This document shows, in pieces, positions 19,275-27,681 of a stretch of DNA of 64,000 bases; the first letter of the stretch is position 1, and each line of letters begins with the position of its first letter. Source of the stretch: CAVQBJ01 sp963819075. Lineage in GTDB: Bacteria > Actinomycetota > Thermoleophilia > Solirubrobacterales > Solirubrobacteraceae. The translations under genes and the position numbers were made by a program. The DNA lies in the NCBI GenBank assembly GCA_963819075.1, contig CAWFUP010000001.1:496001-560000 (forward strand), in the 5' to 3' direction. The notes beneath the pieces were generated by a model, which saw nothing but the letters and a program-made list of their open reading frames with translations, had not been told where the DNA came from and ran no database searches.

Positions 19275-20105
19275 ATGCCACGACCGGTAACCGGCCACCT
19301 GGATTTACAGGGATGGCTGCCCGACCGTACGTGCGACGACTCGCGCGAGCCTTCCGTGCTCTGTCGCGTGCTGGAAGAGGACCGTGACCTGGCGGAGGCT
19401 GTTCCGAGCGCCAGCCGAGACCGCGCGGTCAGCGAATGCCTCGCAAGGCTGATCTCGGTGCCACCGGGCTCGTGGACGGGCATGCGCGACGCGATGCCAA
19501 GCGAAGGCATTGGTCTGCTCGTGCTCGGCGGGCTGCTCATCCGGCGCGTGGGCATCGACGGTCGCTACGGCGCCGAGCTGCTCGGTGAGGGCGATCTGCT
19601 TCGCCCGTGGCAGGGTGAGGACGAGGCCCCCACGCTGCCGGTAACCACCGGCTGGCGCGTGCTGGAGCCAGCGCGCATGGCCGAGCTGGACGAGGCATTT
19701 GCGCGACGCTTAGTCCGATACCCGCCGCTCCTCGGCCGGCTCGTCGGGCGCGCGCTGCAGCGCTCGCGCAACCTCGCCGTGAACATGGCCATCGTGCATC
19801 AAGCGCGCGTCGATATGCGACTGCACATGCTCTTCTGGCACCTCGCGGCGCGCTGGGGGCGCGTGCGGCGCGACGGGATCGTGCTCCCGCTGGCGCTCAC
19901 ACACGCTGTCCTCGCTGATCTGATCGCCGCGCGACGTCCCACCGTGACCAGCGCACTGACCGAATTGGCGGGCCGGGAGGTCGTATGTCCCACGCCGGGC
20001 GGATGGCTCCTGCACGGCAACCCACCCGGTGAGCTGCTGCACCTCACCCCAATCCCAGTGACCCTCGCCCCGGGCTCCTCGCCTGATCGCGTCGTAGGCG
20101 AGTAA
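19275..20105 (+). CDS. Crp-like transcription regulator, paralogue A
   Basis: Predicted DNA-binding regulator of 276 residues. The N-terminal part (about 15-140) has the layout of a cyclic-nucleotide-binding beta roll (LLVLGGLLIRRVGIDGRYGAELLGEGD), but lacks an obvious cAMP-contact Arg/Ser pair. The C-terminal 90 residues form a Crp-type winged helix: LTHAVLADLIAARRPTVTSAL is the helix-turn-helix. It is strongly similar along its length to the gene at 22983. A perfect palindrome lies 55 bases upstream. The ligand is unknown. Confidence 0.8.
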   Translation: MPRPVTGHLDLQGWLPDRTCDDSREPSVLCRVLEEDRDLAEAVPSASRDRAVSECLARLISVPPGSWTGMRDAMPSEGIGLLVLGGLLIRRVGIDGRYGAELLGEGDLLRPWQGEDEAPTLPVTTGWRVLEPARMAELDEAFARRLVRYPPLLGRLVGRALQRSRNLAVNMAIVHQARVDMRLHMLFWHLAARWGRVRRDGIVLPLALTHAVLADLIAARRPTVTSALTELAGREVVCPTPGGWLLHGNPPGELLHLTPIPVTLAPGSSPDRVVGE

Positions 20106-20251
20106 CCCGTGCGCGGCCGCAGGCGCGCCATGACTGGATCTGCGCAGCACTGATGAGGCAACCGGACACGCAGCGGATGCTGCGGCCGTGCAATCACGGC
20201 GGCCAGGCAGGTCAGCTGGTTCGGCTGACCTCTCGCGGTCCGCCGCGACGG

Positions 20252-20557
20252 CTATGGATGCTCGCTGGCGTCCTCGCGGGCAAGTTCGCCGTGCAGCGGT
20301 GTTTCGTTGCGTTCCGGCGTGGCATTGCTCGGATGCCGGGCGTCACCGAACGGCTCACCCGGCACGCCGTCTTCGCGCGCTCGCGCCCCAGTCCAGCTTG
20401 CGAGCGCACATTCCGCGTGCGCGAGCCCGTGCCCCGTGAGCGCGAGGGCGTCACCGATGCGGACCGTCGTTCCGCAGAAGCGGCAGCTACACAGCCGCCG
20501 CGCCGCAAGACACCCGCGCGAGCGCGGGCCGCGGTGTGGTTGATTTCGCCGAGTCAT
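20252..20557 (-). CDS. Possible small zinc-binding protein
   Basis: A 101-residue frame with CSCRFCGTTVRIGDAL followed by THGLAHAECALASW (read within residues about 22-55). The CxxC...HxxC spacing suits a single zinc ribbon, as in small actinobacterial proteins. The rest is low complexity, and an opposing plus-strand frame is also open. This is the only plausible gene in the 700 bases between the Crp-like gene and the arylsulfotransferase-like gene. Weak call. Confidence 0.3.
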   Translation of the reverse strand: MTRRNQPHRGPRSRGCLAARRLCSCRFCGTTVRIGDALALTGHGLAHAECALASWTGARAREDGVPGEPFGDARHPSNATPERNETPLHGELAREDASEHP

Positions 20558-20727
20558 CGCTGCGTCTCAAGGCCAGAGGCCCGTGTTATGGCAACCCGGC
20601 GGGCGCTGCAAAGGCTCGCTTCCGCTCCCCACGCTGTCGGAACACTGACCGCCGCGGGAACGTAGCGGCGGGATGACGTGCGAGCCAGACCGCGGCTGTG
20701 GCGCCGCTCCGCCGGCCGCCTTGGCGG

Positions 20728-20741
20728 GTCAGGGTTCTGAC
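20728..20741. promoter_or_regulatory. GTCAG-N4-CTGAC palindrome, copy 3
   Basis: GTCAG GGTT CTGAC, 66 bases before the start codon of the arylsulfotransferase-like gene. A typical distance for an operator or activator site. Confidence 0.45.
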
Positions 20742-20806
20742 ACCGCTGCCCTTCTGGAGCCGCGGTGTCGCATCGCACCGATGGAGGCCGTGTTCTCTGC
20801 AGCGTG

Positions 20807-22555
20807 ATGCCTCCTCGCGCCGCCCTCCGCGTCGTTCTACTCGGGCCGGTGATCGGTGCCGCCGTCCTGACGCTTGGCTGCCCGCTGGCCGCCGCCGTGA
20901 CGATCTCACCGCTGCCCGGGACCCCGGACGCCTCACCGCAGACGCAGATCAGCTTCCTCGGCGCCGCCCCCTCGGACATCGCCGACGTGTCCATCAGCGC
21001 GTCCCGCAGCGGGCCGCACACCGGTCACCTCGCCGCCTACTCAACCGGAACGGGAGCATCGTTCCTGCCCGACCACGCCTTCGATCCCGGCGAGCGCGTC
21101 CGCGTCGACGCGCGCATCGGTGGGCAGCCTGTGAGCTCCACGTTCACCGTCGCGCGCCCAGTCCCGTACCAGTTCAAGCCAACCACAACACATCCGCCCG
21201 CCCGTCCCGGCACCGTGCAGCACTTCGTCTCAGCACCCAACCTCCAGCCACCGGCGGTCTCGGTGACCGAGTCCTCGCCGCGGGCGGCCGCCGGCGACAT
21301 CTTCCTGTCGCCGGACTCCTCACCCGGCGAATGGGGTCCGCTCGTCATGAGCCCCAACGGACAGGTCGTGTGGTTTGAGCCGGTGCCCACCGGGCAGATC
21401 GGGATGGACTTCCAGGTCGAGCGTTACCACGACCAACCCGCGCTGGTGTGGTGGCAGGGGTACATCTCGCCGCTCGGCGTCGGATCCGGCACCGACGAGA
21501 TCTACAACTCCAGCTACCAGCCCATCGCCGAGGTCAGCGGCGGGAACGGTTACAGCGCGGACCTGCACGACATCCAGCTCACGCCGCAAGGCACCGCGTT
21601 CATCACGGCGTACAGCTTCGTCGCCGCCGATCTGTCCTCCGCGCACGGACCCTCGCACGGCGAGCTGCTCGACTCGATCGTGCAGGAGATCGACGTCAAG
21701 ACGGGACTGGTGATGTTCGAGTGGCACAGCTACGGCCACGTCGCCCTCACCGATTCCTACACCGTTCCGGTGCACGGGATGCCGTGGGACTACTTCCACG
21801 GCAACTCGATCTCGCAGGGGCCCGACGGCAACCCGCTCGTGTCCTCTCGCAACACCTGGGCCGCGTATGACGTGAGCCTTGCGACCGGGCGCGTCCTGTG
21901 GCGCCTCGGCGGGCGCCACTCAAGCTTTCACATGGGCCCGGGGACCGGCACGGCCTATCAGCATGACGCGCGCTGGCAGCCCGACCACACGATCACGATC
22001 TTCGACGACGGCGCCGCGCCCAAGGCGCACGCGCAATCGCGCGCGATCCGCGAGCAGATCAACTGGGCGACGCACAGCGTGTCGCTCGTCGACCGCTTCG
22101 TGCACGCGCCGGCCCTGGTCAGCGACAGCCAGGGCAACGAGCAACCGCTGGCCAACGGGGACACGTTCGTCGGCTGGGGACAGGAGCCGTTTGAGACCGA
22201 GTTCGCCCCCGACGGGCAGCTCGTCTTCCAGGCCCAGATCGCTTCGCCCGGCCAGTCCTATCGCGCCTTCAGCTTTCCCTGGGTCGGCACGCCAGCCGCC
22301 CCGCCCCAGCTCGCCGTGAGCGCAAGCTCGGCCGGCGCGGCCACGGTGTACGCCAGCTGGAACGGCGCCACGGACGTGAGCGCCTGGAGGGTCCTCGCCG
22401 GCCCCTCGCCGGCCGCGCTGCGGTCGCTGACGACGGCGCGACGCAGCAGCTTTGAAACGGCGATCCCCGTGTCAAGCGCGGCGCAGACGTTTGCGGTGCA
22501 GGCACTCGACGCGTCGGGGCGTGTCCTTGGCACCTCGGCCCCCGCGCCACGCTAG
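20807..22555 (+). CDS. Secreted arylsulfotransferase (ASST)-like protein
   Basis: Exported protein of 582 residues. The signal peptide (VVLLGPVIGAAVLTLGCPLAAA) ends near residue 30; the Cys may instead be a lipid-attachment site, though the lipobox is poor. A first beta domain (about 35-130) leads into a six-bladed propeller of the Arylsulfotran family, with VVWFEPVPTGQIGMDFQVERYH, the conserved SADLHDIQLTPQGTAFI and YFHGNSISQGPDGN. A C-terminal Fn3-like domain follows (about 495-582). Family members transfer sulfate between phenols or have unknown roles. The call rests on motif pattern only. Confidence 0.78.
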   Translation: MPPRAALRVVLLGPVIGAAVLTLGCPLAAAVTISPLPGTPDASPQTQISFLGAAPSDIADVSISASRSGPHTGHLAAYSTGTGASFLPDHAFDPGERVRVDARIGGQPVSSTFTVARPVPYQFKPTTTHPPARPGTVQHFVSAPNLQPPAVSVTESSPRAAAGDIFLSPDSSPGEWGPLVMSPNGQVVWFEPVPTGQIGMDFQVERYHDQPALVWWQGYISPLGVGSGTDEIYNSSYQPIAEVSGGNGYSADLHDIQLTPQGTAFITAYSFVAADLSSAHGPSHGELLDSIVQEIDVKTGLVMFEWHSYGHVALTDSYTVPVHGMPWDYFHGNSISQGPDGNPLVSSRNTWAAYDVSLATGRVLWRLGGRHSSFHMGPGTGTAYQHDARWQPDHTITIFDDGAAPKAHAQSRAIREQINWATHSVSLVDRFVHAPALVSDSQGNEQPLANGDTFVGWGQEPFETEFAPDGQLVFQAQIASPGQSYRAFSFPWVGTPAAPPQLAVSASSAGAATVYASWNGATDVSAWRVLAGPSPAALRSLTTARRSSFETAIPVSSAAQTFAVQALDASGRVLGTSAPAPR

Positions 22556-22629
22556 CCGCTGGCTCCTTCCCCGCCGCACGCCGACGCTCGTGTCGGGATG
22601 CGACGGTCCGACCGCGGGACTCATCGACA

Positions 22630-22968
22630 TCGAATGACGGACTGCTCGCCGCCGTCAGCATCGGAGTCGGCGCGACGGTCGGGGCCGGGATCTTCTCGTG
22701 GCGGGCATCTCGGGCTCCGCAATGCCGCGCTCCTTCGCGAGCGGAGGGTTTCTCGCTGGCGTTGTCGCCCTACCGCAATGTCACCTTGGCCAAGACGTTT
22801 CCGAGCATGCGCGACGCCGTCACATTGATGGTGCGCGACGACGGCGACGAGGTGGCCGCCGGCTCACCGAGCTTTCGCCAGCTACGCGGCTTGGTGGGCG
22901 AGACCTGGGCTCAGACCGGCGTGGTCCTGATGCCGGGCAACCGGGCATACGGAACGCGGCGAGTCTGA
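22630..22968 (+). pseudogene. Frameshifted N-terminus of an APC-family permease
   Basis: Three frames in sequence give the start of an amino acid/polyamine permease. First GLLAAVSIGVGATVGAGIFS (the classic helix 1) ends at about 22698. Then SGSAMPRSFASGGFLAGVVAL follows in a second frame. From about 22760 YRNVTLAKTFPSMRDAVTLM follows in a third. The remainder of the permease is absent. It lies directly before the second Crp-like gene and may have replaced that gene's original promoter region. Confidence 0.6.
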
Positions 22969-22982
22969 GAGAGTTGGAGCTT

Positions 22983-23759
22983 GTGAGCCTTGCCGGTCGC
23001 ACCCCCTCGAGCGCGTGCCACGTGCTGCGTGAGGATCCCGACCTGGCTGAGGCGATCCCCGAGGGCAGGCGACATCAGGCCATCGAAGACTGCGTCGCGC
23101 GGGTGGCACGGATCGCTCGTGGACCGTGGACCGCCCGGCGTCCGGAGATCATTCATGAGGGGGTCGGCCTCCTTGTGCTGCAGGGGTTGCTGATCCGCCG
23201 CGTCGGCATCGACGGGCGCTTCGGTGCCGAGCTCCTGGGCGAAGGGGATCTGCTTCGCCCCTGGCAGGGTCAGGACCTGCCGCCCACGCTGCCGCGCACG
23301 ACCGGTTGGCGTGTGCTTGAGCCGACTCGCGTGGCGCTGCTCGATACAGTCGTCGCACAGCGTTTCGCTCGCTATCCGGAGCTGACCGGCGCTCTGGTCG
23401 GGCGGGCGCTTGAGCGCTCCCGCAACCTTGCCGTCAGCATGGCGATCGTGCACCAGCCCCGGGTCGACGTGCGTCTGCAGATGCAGCTCTGGCATCTCGC
23501 CGACCGCTGGGGTCGTGTGGGCAGCGATGGAATCAGTCTGCCGTTGCGTCTCACCCACGCCGTGCTGGCCGACCTCGTGGCCGCCCGCCGCCCAACCGTG
23601 TCCAGTGCCCTGTCGGACCTAGCGGAGCGCGGATCGGTGCGCTTGGTCGATGACGCCTGGCTGCTATCGGGTCAGCCGCCCGGCGAGCTGCTTGAGCTAC
23701 GGCCCGTAGCCGCTCGGGCGTCCGGTGAGCCGAACGGCCCCACAGACCTGCCCGAGTGA
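22983..23759 (+). CDS. Crp-like transcription regulator, paralogue B
   Basis: A 258-residue paralogue of the protein at 19275. Nearly identical blocks are LLIRRVGIDGRFGAELLGEG, DLLRPWQG, TTGWRVLEP and the DNA-binding LTHAVLADLVAARRPTVSSA. The recognition helix differs in only a few residues, so the two may bind the same sites. GTG 22983 has a GGAG close upstream; TTG 22974 is an alternative. Upstream lies the permease relic rather than the palindrome found near paralogue A. Confidence 0.8.
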   Translation: MSLAGRTPSSACHVLREDPDLAEAIPEGRRHQAIEDCVARVARIARGPWTARRPEIIHEGVGLLVLQGLLIRRVGIDGRFGAELLGEGDLLRPWQGQDLPPTLPRTTGWRVLEPTRVALLDTVVAQRFARYPELTGALVGRALERSRNLAVSMAIVHQPRVDVRLQMQLWHLADRWGRVGSDGISLPLRLTHAVLADLVAARRPTVSSALSDLAERGSVRLVDDAWLLSGQPPGELLELRPVAARASGEPNGPTDLPE

Positions 23760-23888
23760 TCGACCAATCGTCGGCGCCGGTGCCCGGCGGTGGGCTCACA
23801 GCAGGCCGACCGCGCCAGGCCGATGTGGGGCGCCGATCGGTGCTCGGCAGCCCTGTGAGATGCGTGGTGCGCCATGCTCATGGAGATC

Positions 23889-24212
23889 CTAGTTATGCGG
23901 GTGAGCAAGGTCGTGCATCTCGGGGTGGCGGTAGAAGTCCAAGGCGAGCGGCTCGAGCGCACCCGTTCTAACCGCCGCTGACAGCGCGTCCTCGAAGCTG
24001 TCGCTGTGCCAGCTCGATGTCCGCGCGGGCTGTACAAGGGCGTCCTTGCGCGGCACGCCGTCTGGGCGCAGCTCGCGAACCAAGGCCCTCACCTCCGCCT
24101 GGATCACCGCGTCATCGTGTCGTTGCTGTCTCGTGCGTCGGCCGGGGTCCGCTCGTGTCATCGCCTCCTCATGCGCATCGCGACGACGGTCTCGTTGCCT
24201 CGTATCTGGCAT
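23889..24212 (-). CDS. Small hypothetical protein
   Basis: A 107-residue frame from ATG 24212. The charged N-terminus (MPDTRQRDRRRDAHEEAM) is followed by a probably helical segment (AVIQAEVRALVRELRPDGV) and a conserved-looking C-terminal part (WHSDSFEDALSAAVRTGAL, then LDFYRHPEM). Balanced composition makes it more credible than the surrounding open frames. Unknown function; it may be a winged-helix-like small protein. Confidence 0.45.
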   Translation of the reverse strand: MPDTRQRDRRRDAHEEAMTRADPGRRTRQQRHDDAVIQAEVRALVRELRPDGVPRKDALVQPARTSSWHSDSFEDALSAAVRTGALEPLALDFYRHPEMHDLAHPHN

Positions 24213-24297
24213 TGCGTCTCCTCGATGTGGCTGATGGAACACTGTCTCGGAGGTCAGCGGGCTGATCCACCGCGGCCGTCGGACTGCGGACGCCGAA

Positions 24298-24311
24298 GTC
24301 AGAATTCCGAC
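24298..24311. promoter_or_regulatory. Imperfect GTCAG-N4-CTGAC-like site
   Basis: GTCAG AATT CCGAC, one mismatch from the palindrome found at 12437, 19206, 20728 and 25021. No clear gene follows, so its function is doubtful. Confidence 0.25.
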
Positions 24312-25020
24312 TGGTCGTGCCGCCCTCGCCCGGTGCGAGCCCCCTCTCCCAGGTCAGCCCGTCGGCGACGAGCGAGTCGACCCATCTTCGCGCGGGCACT
24401 GGCGTATCGGTTGGATCTGCATGCCTGGGCGTGCTGCTGTGCGACGGTCCGGCCTGCGGATACGAGCGTTGTGCGTCACGTTACGGTCGGCCCGATCGCG
24501 AGGTGTCCGATCAGCGCACCCAGGCGACTGCGCTGCCGACAAGCGGCTCGGTCCCGGTGGTGGCCTGGGGCGGCCGCGAGGCTGAAGCGCTCAGCACGCT
24601 GCAGGCGAAGCACCGCAAGCGTCGCGCTGGGTTCCTGTCGCATTATTACGCGCCGACCTCGTGGATCACCAAGCGGCTGTCGTGCTGACGGCGGCCTCCG
24701 GCGCGTAACTGACGGCGCGCCGCGATGGCTTGCGTTGACGCTCGTGTTCGTGCACGTGGCACGATCGCGTCGATCAGGCGGCTCTACCGGCGGTCCTGTC
24801 GGTCGCGGTGGCCGTCGGCGCGGGGCCCCGACCTAGTGCACGTCGAGGCGCCCGAACGCAACGTCCGCTGCGACGGTCGCGACGATCACGACGCCAACCA
24901 GCACCGCGAATGAGGCGAGCGTGGCCCCGTTGCGATCGGGCGGACGGCTCAGGTGGCGACGAGTCGCCGCGCCGCAGCAGGCGGCACAGCGCCGTTAGAC
25001 ATCGGCGTGTCCGCGTCCGA
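24312..25020. other. Eroded region, no firm gene
   Basis: About 700 bases with only Arg/Ala-rich frames. On the minus strand at 24833-24945 a frame encodes a membrane helix and a natural-looking end (ASFAVLVGVVIVATVAADVA, then FGRLDVH and stop), but it has no start codon. It may be the tail of a lost small membrane protein. Confidence 0.35.
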
Positions 25021-25034
25021 GTCAGAACTCTGAC
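25021..25034. promoter_or_regulatory. GTCAG-N4-CTGAC palindrome, copy 4
   Basis: GTCAG AACT CTGAC, perfect arms with the same 4-bp spacer as copies 1-3. No recognisable gene starts just after it on either strand. It may be a site left behind by gene loss. Confidence 0.35.
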
Positions 25035-25673
25035 ACTGTGGCTCGATCGCGCCCGGCATGGCCCGAGTTTGCCTCAAGCCGCGCGTCGGCGCCGTCGATG
25101 ACCGGGATGCGTCGCGCTCGAACATCTCCGCATGTCGCGACCTCGACACGGACAGCGACGACCGTGCCAAGGCTCCACGCCGGTACCCCCCATTCTCCGG
25201 CGTGGAGCCCACACGGCACTACGAGCCGCAGACGCTCACCCGGTGAGACCACGACGACTCGCGGGACCGGCTCCGGCCGACGCACTCTGCCGTTCCCCGC
25301 GAGGGACACGGTCGCGACGTGACCGTTTGAGCGTACGAGAGCTACCTCTCCCGTGTGCGATCAACACGGCGTTGAGACAGCGCAATCCCGCGTCTCGGTG
25401 GCGACAGCAACGGGCCGCGCGTAGTCCTGTTCGTCCGCTCGGGGTGGTGTGTGCGATCGTGCACGCCCTTCGGCGTCCGAAGGTGCAGGCATGCGCGGAG
25501 TAGGCGGCGGGCGCCGCGTGCCGTCCGATGGGACGCTTGCCACCGCGGGGGTGATTCGGGGTCTTTGCGCGCTGTCGAGCTCGATGGGCGGGATCAGATT
25601 GTTGAGGCCGATCTGTCGGTGATGAACCGTCCGCCCCGAACGGATTCGCGGTCACGGTACAACGCGGCATAGC
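25035..25673. other. Gene-poor stretch with one doubtful ORF
   Basis: A minus-strand frame at 25022-25309 (95 codons, containing VVVSPGERLRLVVPCGLH) could be a small protein. Its stop codon lies inside the palindrome at 25021, and it shows no family motif. The rest, to the aminoglycoside phosphotransferase-like relic, carries no recognisable gene. Confidence 0.3.
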
Positions 25674-26060
25674 GAAGTCGATGAAGAGTGGCCGCCCGTC
25701 GACGGAGAGGACGTTTGCGTCGTGCGGTGAACCATGGAGGATGCGCGCCGCCTGCGGCGTCTCGGCCAACTCGGCGAGGCCTCGGTCCAGACACTCGGTG
25801 AGCAACCGCCGATCGCTCGCGCCGAGCGCCGACACCAGGCCCGCCCGCCGAAGCTCATGGCGAATCGTGGCGAGCTCGTCGCGGACAGATGGGAGCGGCC
25901 AGTCGGTCGAGTGCCGTAGACCGGCCAGCGCTTCGTGCAGCGCGTGCAGGCCGCGAGCGCGCGCGCTGGCTGACGCGTGATCGCCGCGGGACGGCGCATA
26001 GCACCAAAAGGTCACCGGGTAACCGTCGTGGTGATGCACGCGCGGCGGAATCTCTCGCGC
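25674..26060 (-). pseudogene. Truncated aminoglycoside phosphotransferase-family kinase
   Basis: The frame contains the middle of an APH/choline-kinase fold protein: HHHDGYPVTFWCYAPS, a helical stretch (ALHEALAGLRHSTDWPLP) and the catalytic loop ILHGSPHDANVLSVDG with FIDF (the Mg2+-binding Asp). Directly after FIDF the sequence turns into Arg/Pro-rich noise, so the C-terminal lobe is lost. Upstream of about 26060 the expected N-lobe also fails to continue in one frame. A dead gene; the original substrate is unknown. Confidence 0.65.
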
Positions 26061-26095
26061 CGGCCCCATGGACGAGCCCTCCCCCTTGGACGATC

Positions 26096-26293
26096 GTGCA
26101 TACAAACATCGCGAGGACCCTGATCGACGCCCGCCTCGCCGCCTGGACCGCGGCGCTGTGGCATCGCCACGGCATCGTCCGCTGGCAGGTTCTCGGGCGG
26201 CACGACGCTCTCGCCGATGCGCGGGGCGCCCGCGCGACGATCATCGCGCCGACGCGGCCCGCGCGCGAACCGATCGCACTATCCGGGGTTTGA
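26096..26293 (+). CDS. Doubtful small ORF
   Basis: A 65-codon frame from GTG 26096 with a coherent amphipathic sequence (NIARTLIDARLAAWTAALWH, then GIVRWQVLGRHDALADARG). It overlaps, in the opposite strand, the expected N-lobe of the kinase relic. No strong ribosome site and no known family. Confidence 0.22.
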   Translation: MHTNIARTLIDARLAAWTAALWHRHGIVRWQVLGRHDALADARGARATIIAPTRPAREPIALSGV

Positions 26294-26578
26294 GGTCTGA
26301 TAACTCCTCAAGGACGCCAGACCGGCGCTTCGGTGCAGCCGGGCCGTGAGATAGAGGCAATTATCGCTCCTTCGGAGGCGCGGTTTCCGCGCGGAGCGCG
26401 TCTTAGCTCGGCGCGGATAACGTGCCCGTCGCCAACGAGAAGCAGGACTGCCGCAGCTCGTTGCCGGGCGCAGGCTGCGGCCTTCTCGAGGTAGACCCCT
26501 CTGCGATGCCAGTGTTTGAGAGGGTGGCGACTGAGAGCCTCATGGCCCCGCACCCACGGGTCGGGATCGCGTGCTTGT

Positions 26579-27325
26579 CTAGTTGGTTGCGCCCGGGGTG
26601 TCGGGCGCCGCGCTCTCACGCATTAGCAAGATGACGCTGCTCACCAGGACAAAGACCAGGAGGAGCAAGAACCCGATGAGGTCGAGCACTAGCCCGAACG
26701 AGGCGATGACGCCGCCGAGGCCGAAGCCCTGAAGGAAGAGCATGCTCCCGGCGAGGATCGACACCCAGCCGAGCCAGCGCGGTAAGACCCCGCTCCTCAG
26801 CACAAGCGCGCCCGTTGCGAAAGCAAACAGGCTGCCGAAGACATCGCCAACACTCTCCAGCGCGAACGTCGTCAGGTACAGCGTGTAGGACACGCCCGGG
26901 TCGTGTTGGGCACCGTATGAGGCGAGCTTTGCTGCGACCAATCCGGTGATACCGACGTCGCTGACGGCATGCAAGGTAACGAACAGCACTCCGCCAACCA
27001 GCACCAACGAACCAAGGGTCCGTATGCGATCGCTGTCCCCGCGCAGCAGGTTGTGCAGCGCGCTCAGGTAGATCACGAACGTGACCGCATACACGATGGA
27101 CAGCCATGCGATCACGGTCAACCGCGTTTCGTGGGCGTAAAGACCGTTCGCGATCTTCGCCGCCGAGTCGTTCTGGCTCAGTTCGACCCCAACGGCGACG
27201 ACGATCTCCGCTACCAGCGCAACCACGAACAGGATCCCGGCGACCCAGGCGTACCGCTCCCATTCCGTCCTCCCACCCGCGTCATCTCCCACGCTTGGTG
27301 AGGCTACAGGCAATGTCCTTGTCAC
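26579..27325 (-). CDS. DUF4386-like integral membrane protein
   Basis: A 248-residue membrane protein with six or seven hydrophobic helices. It begins with WVAGILFVVALVAEIVVAVG and ends with IGFLLLLVFVLVSSVILLM. Its general pattern (helix, extracytoplasmic loop with a conserved small region, YLSALHNLLR) matches the DUF4386 type of actinobacterial membrane proteins. GTG start. It stands alone; function unknown. Confidence 0.7.
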   Translation of the reverse strand: MTRTLPVASPSVGDDAGGRTEWERYAWVAGILFVVALVAEIVVAVGVELSQNDSAAKIANGLYAHETRLTVIAWLSIVYAVTFVIYLSALHNLLRGDSDRIRTLGSLVLVGGVLFVTLHAVSDVGITGLVAAKLASYGAQHDPGVSYTLYLTTFALESVGDVFGSLFAFATGALVLRSGVLPRWLGWVSILAGSMLFLQGFGLGGVIASFGLVLDLIGFLLLLVFVLVSSVILLMRESAAPDTPGATN

Positions 27326-27681
27326 GTCACACTGCCCGAACCACGAGGCGGCGGGATCCTCCTCGCCTCCGTCGCGTCGATTTCCCTAGCCTGCGTCGAG
27401 CCTCAAGACCGAGAGCCATGGCTGGCCTCAGGGGTTGGACGCTCCGCCGCCCACCTCGGCGCACTGCTCCACCCGCGACGGAGCAGTCATGCTTTCTTCG
27501 GTCGCCGGGCGACGCTTTCGGACAAACGCGGTCGCGAAACCGCTCCGGCCTCCTATACGCGGGCGAGCATGAATGCGGGTCTCGGCCCACGTGTGGCGAC
27601 GCACCCGCTCCTCGCCAGCGGCGAGACCGAGGCGGCGGTCACGAGAGAGACGGCCGCGGGTAGCGTGACGTTGGCGGCGAT
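27326..27681. other. Divergent intergenic region
   Basis: About 355 bases between the DUF4386-like gene and the secreted protein at 27682. No gene, operator-like dyad or RNA element recognised. Confidence 0.35.

Noticed and set aside
20153..20665. Plus-strand ORF of 170 codons
   Set aside because: Low complexity, no motif; overlaps the more plausible zinc-ribbon frame on the other strand.
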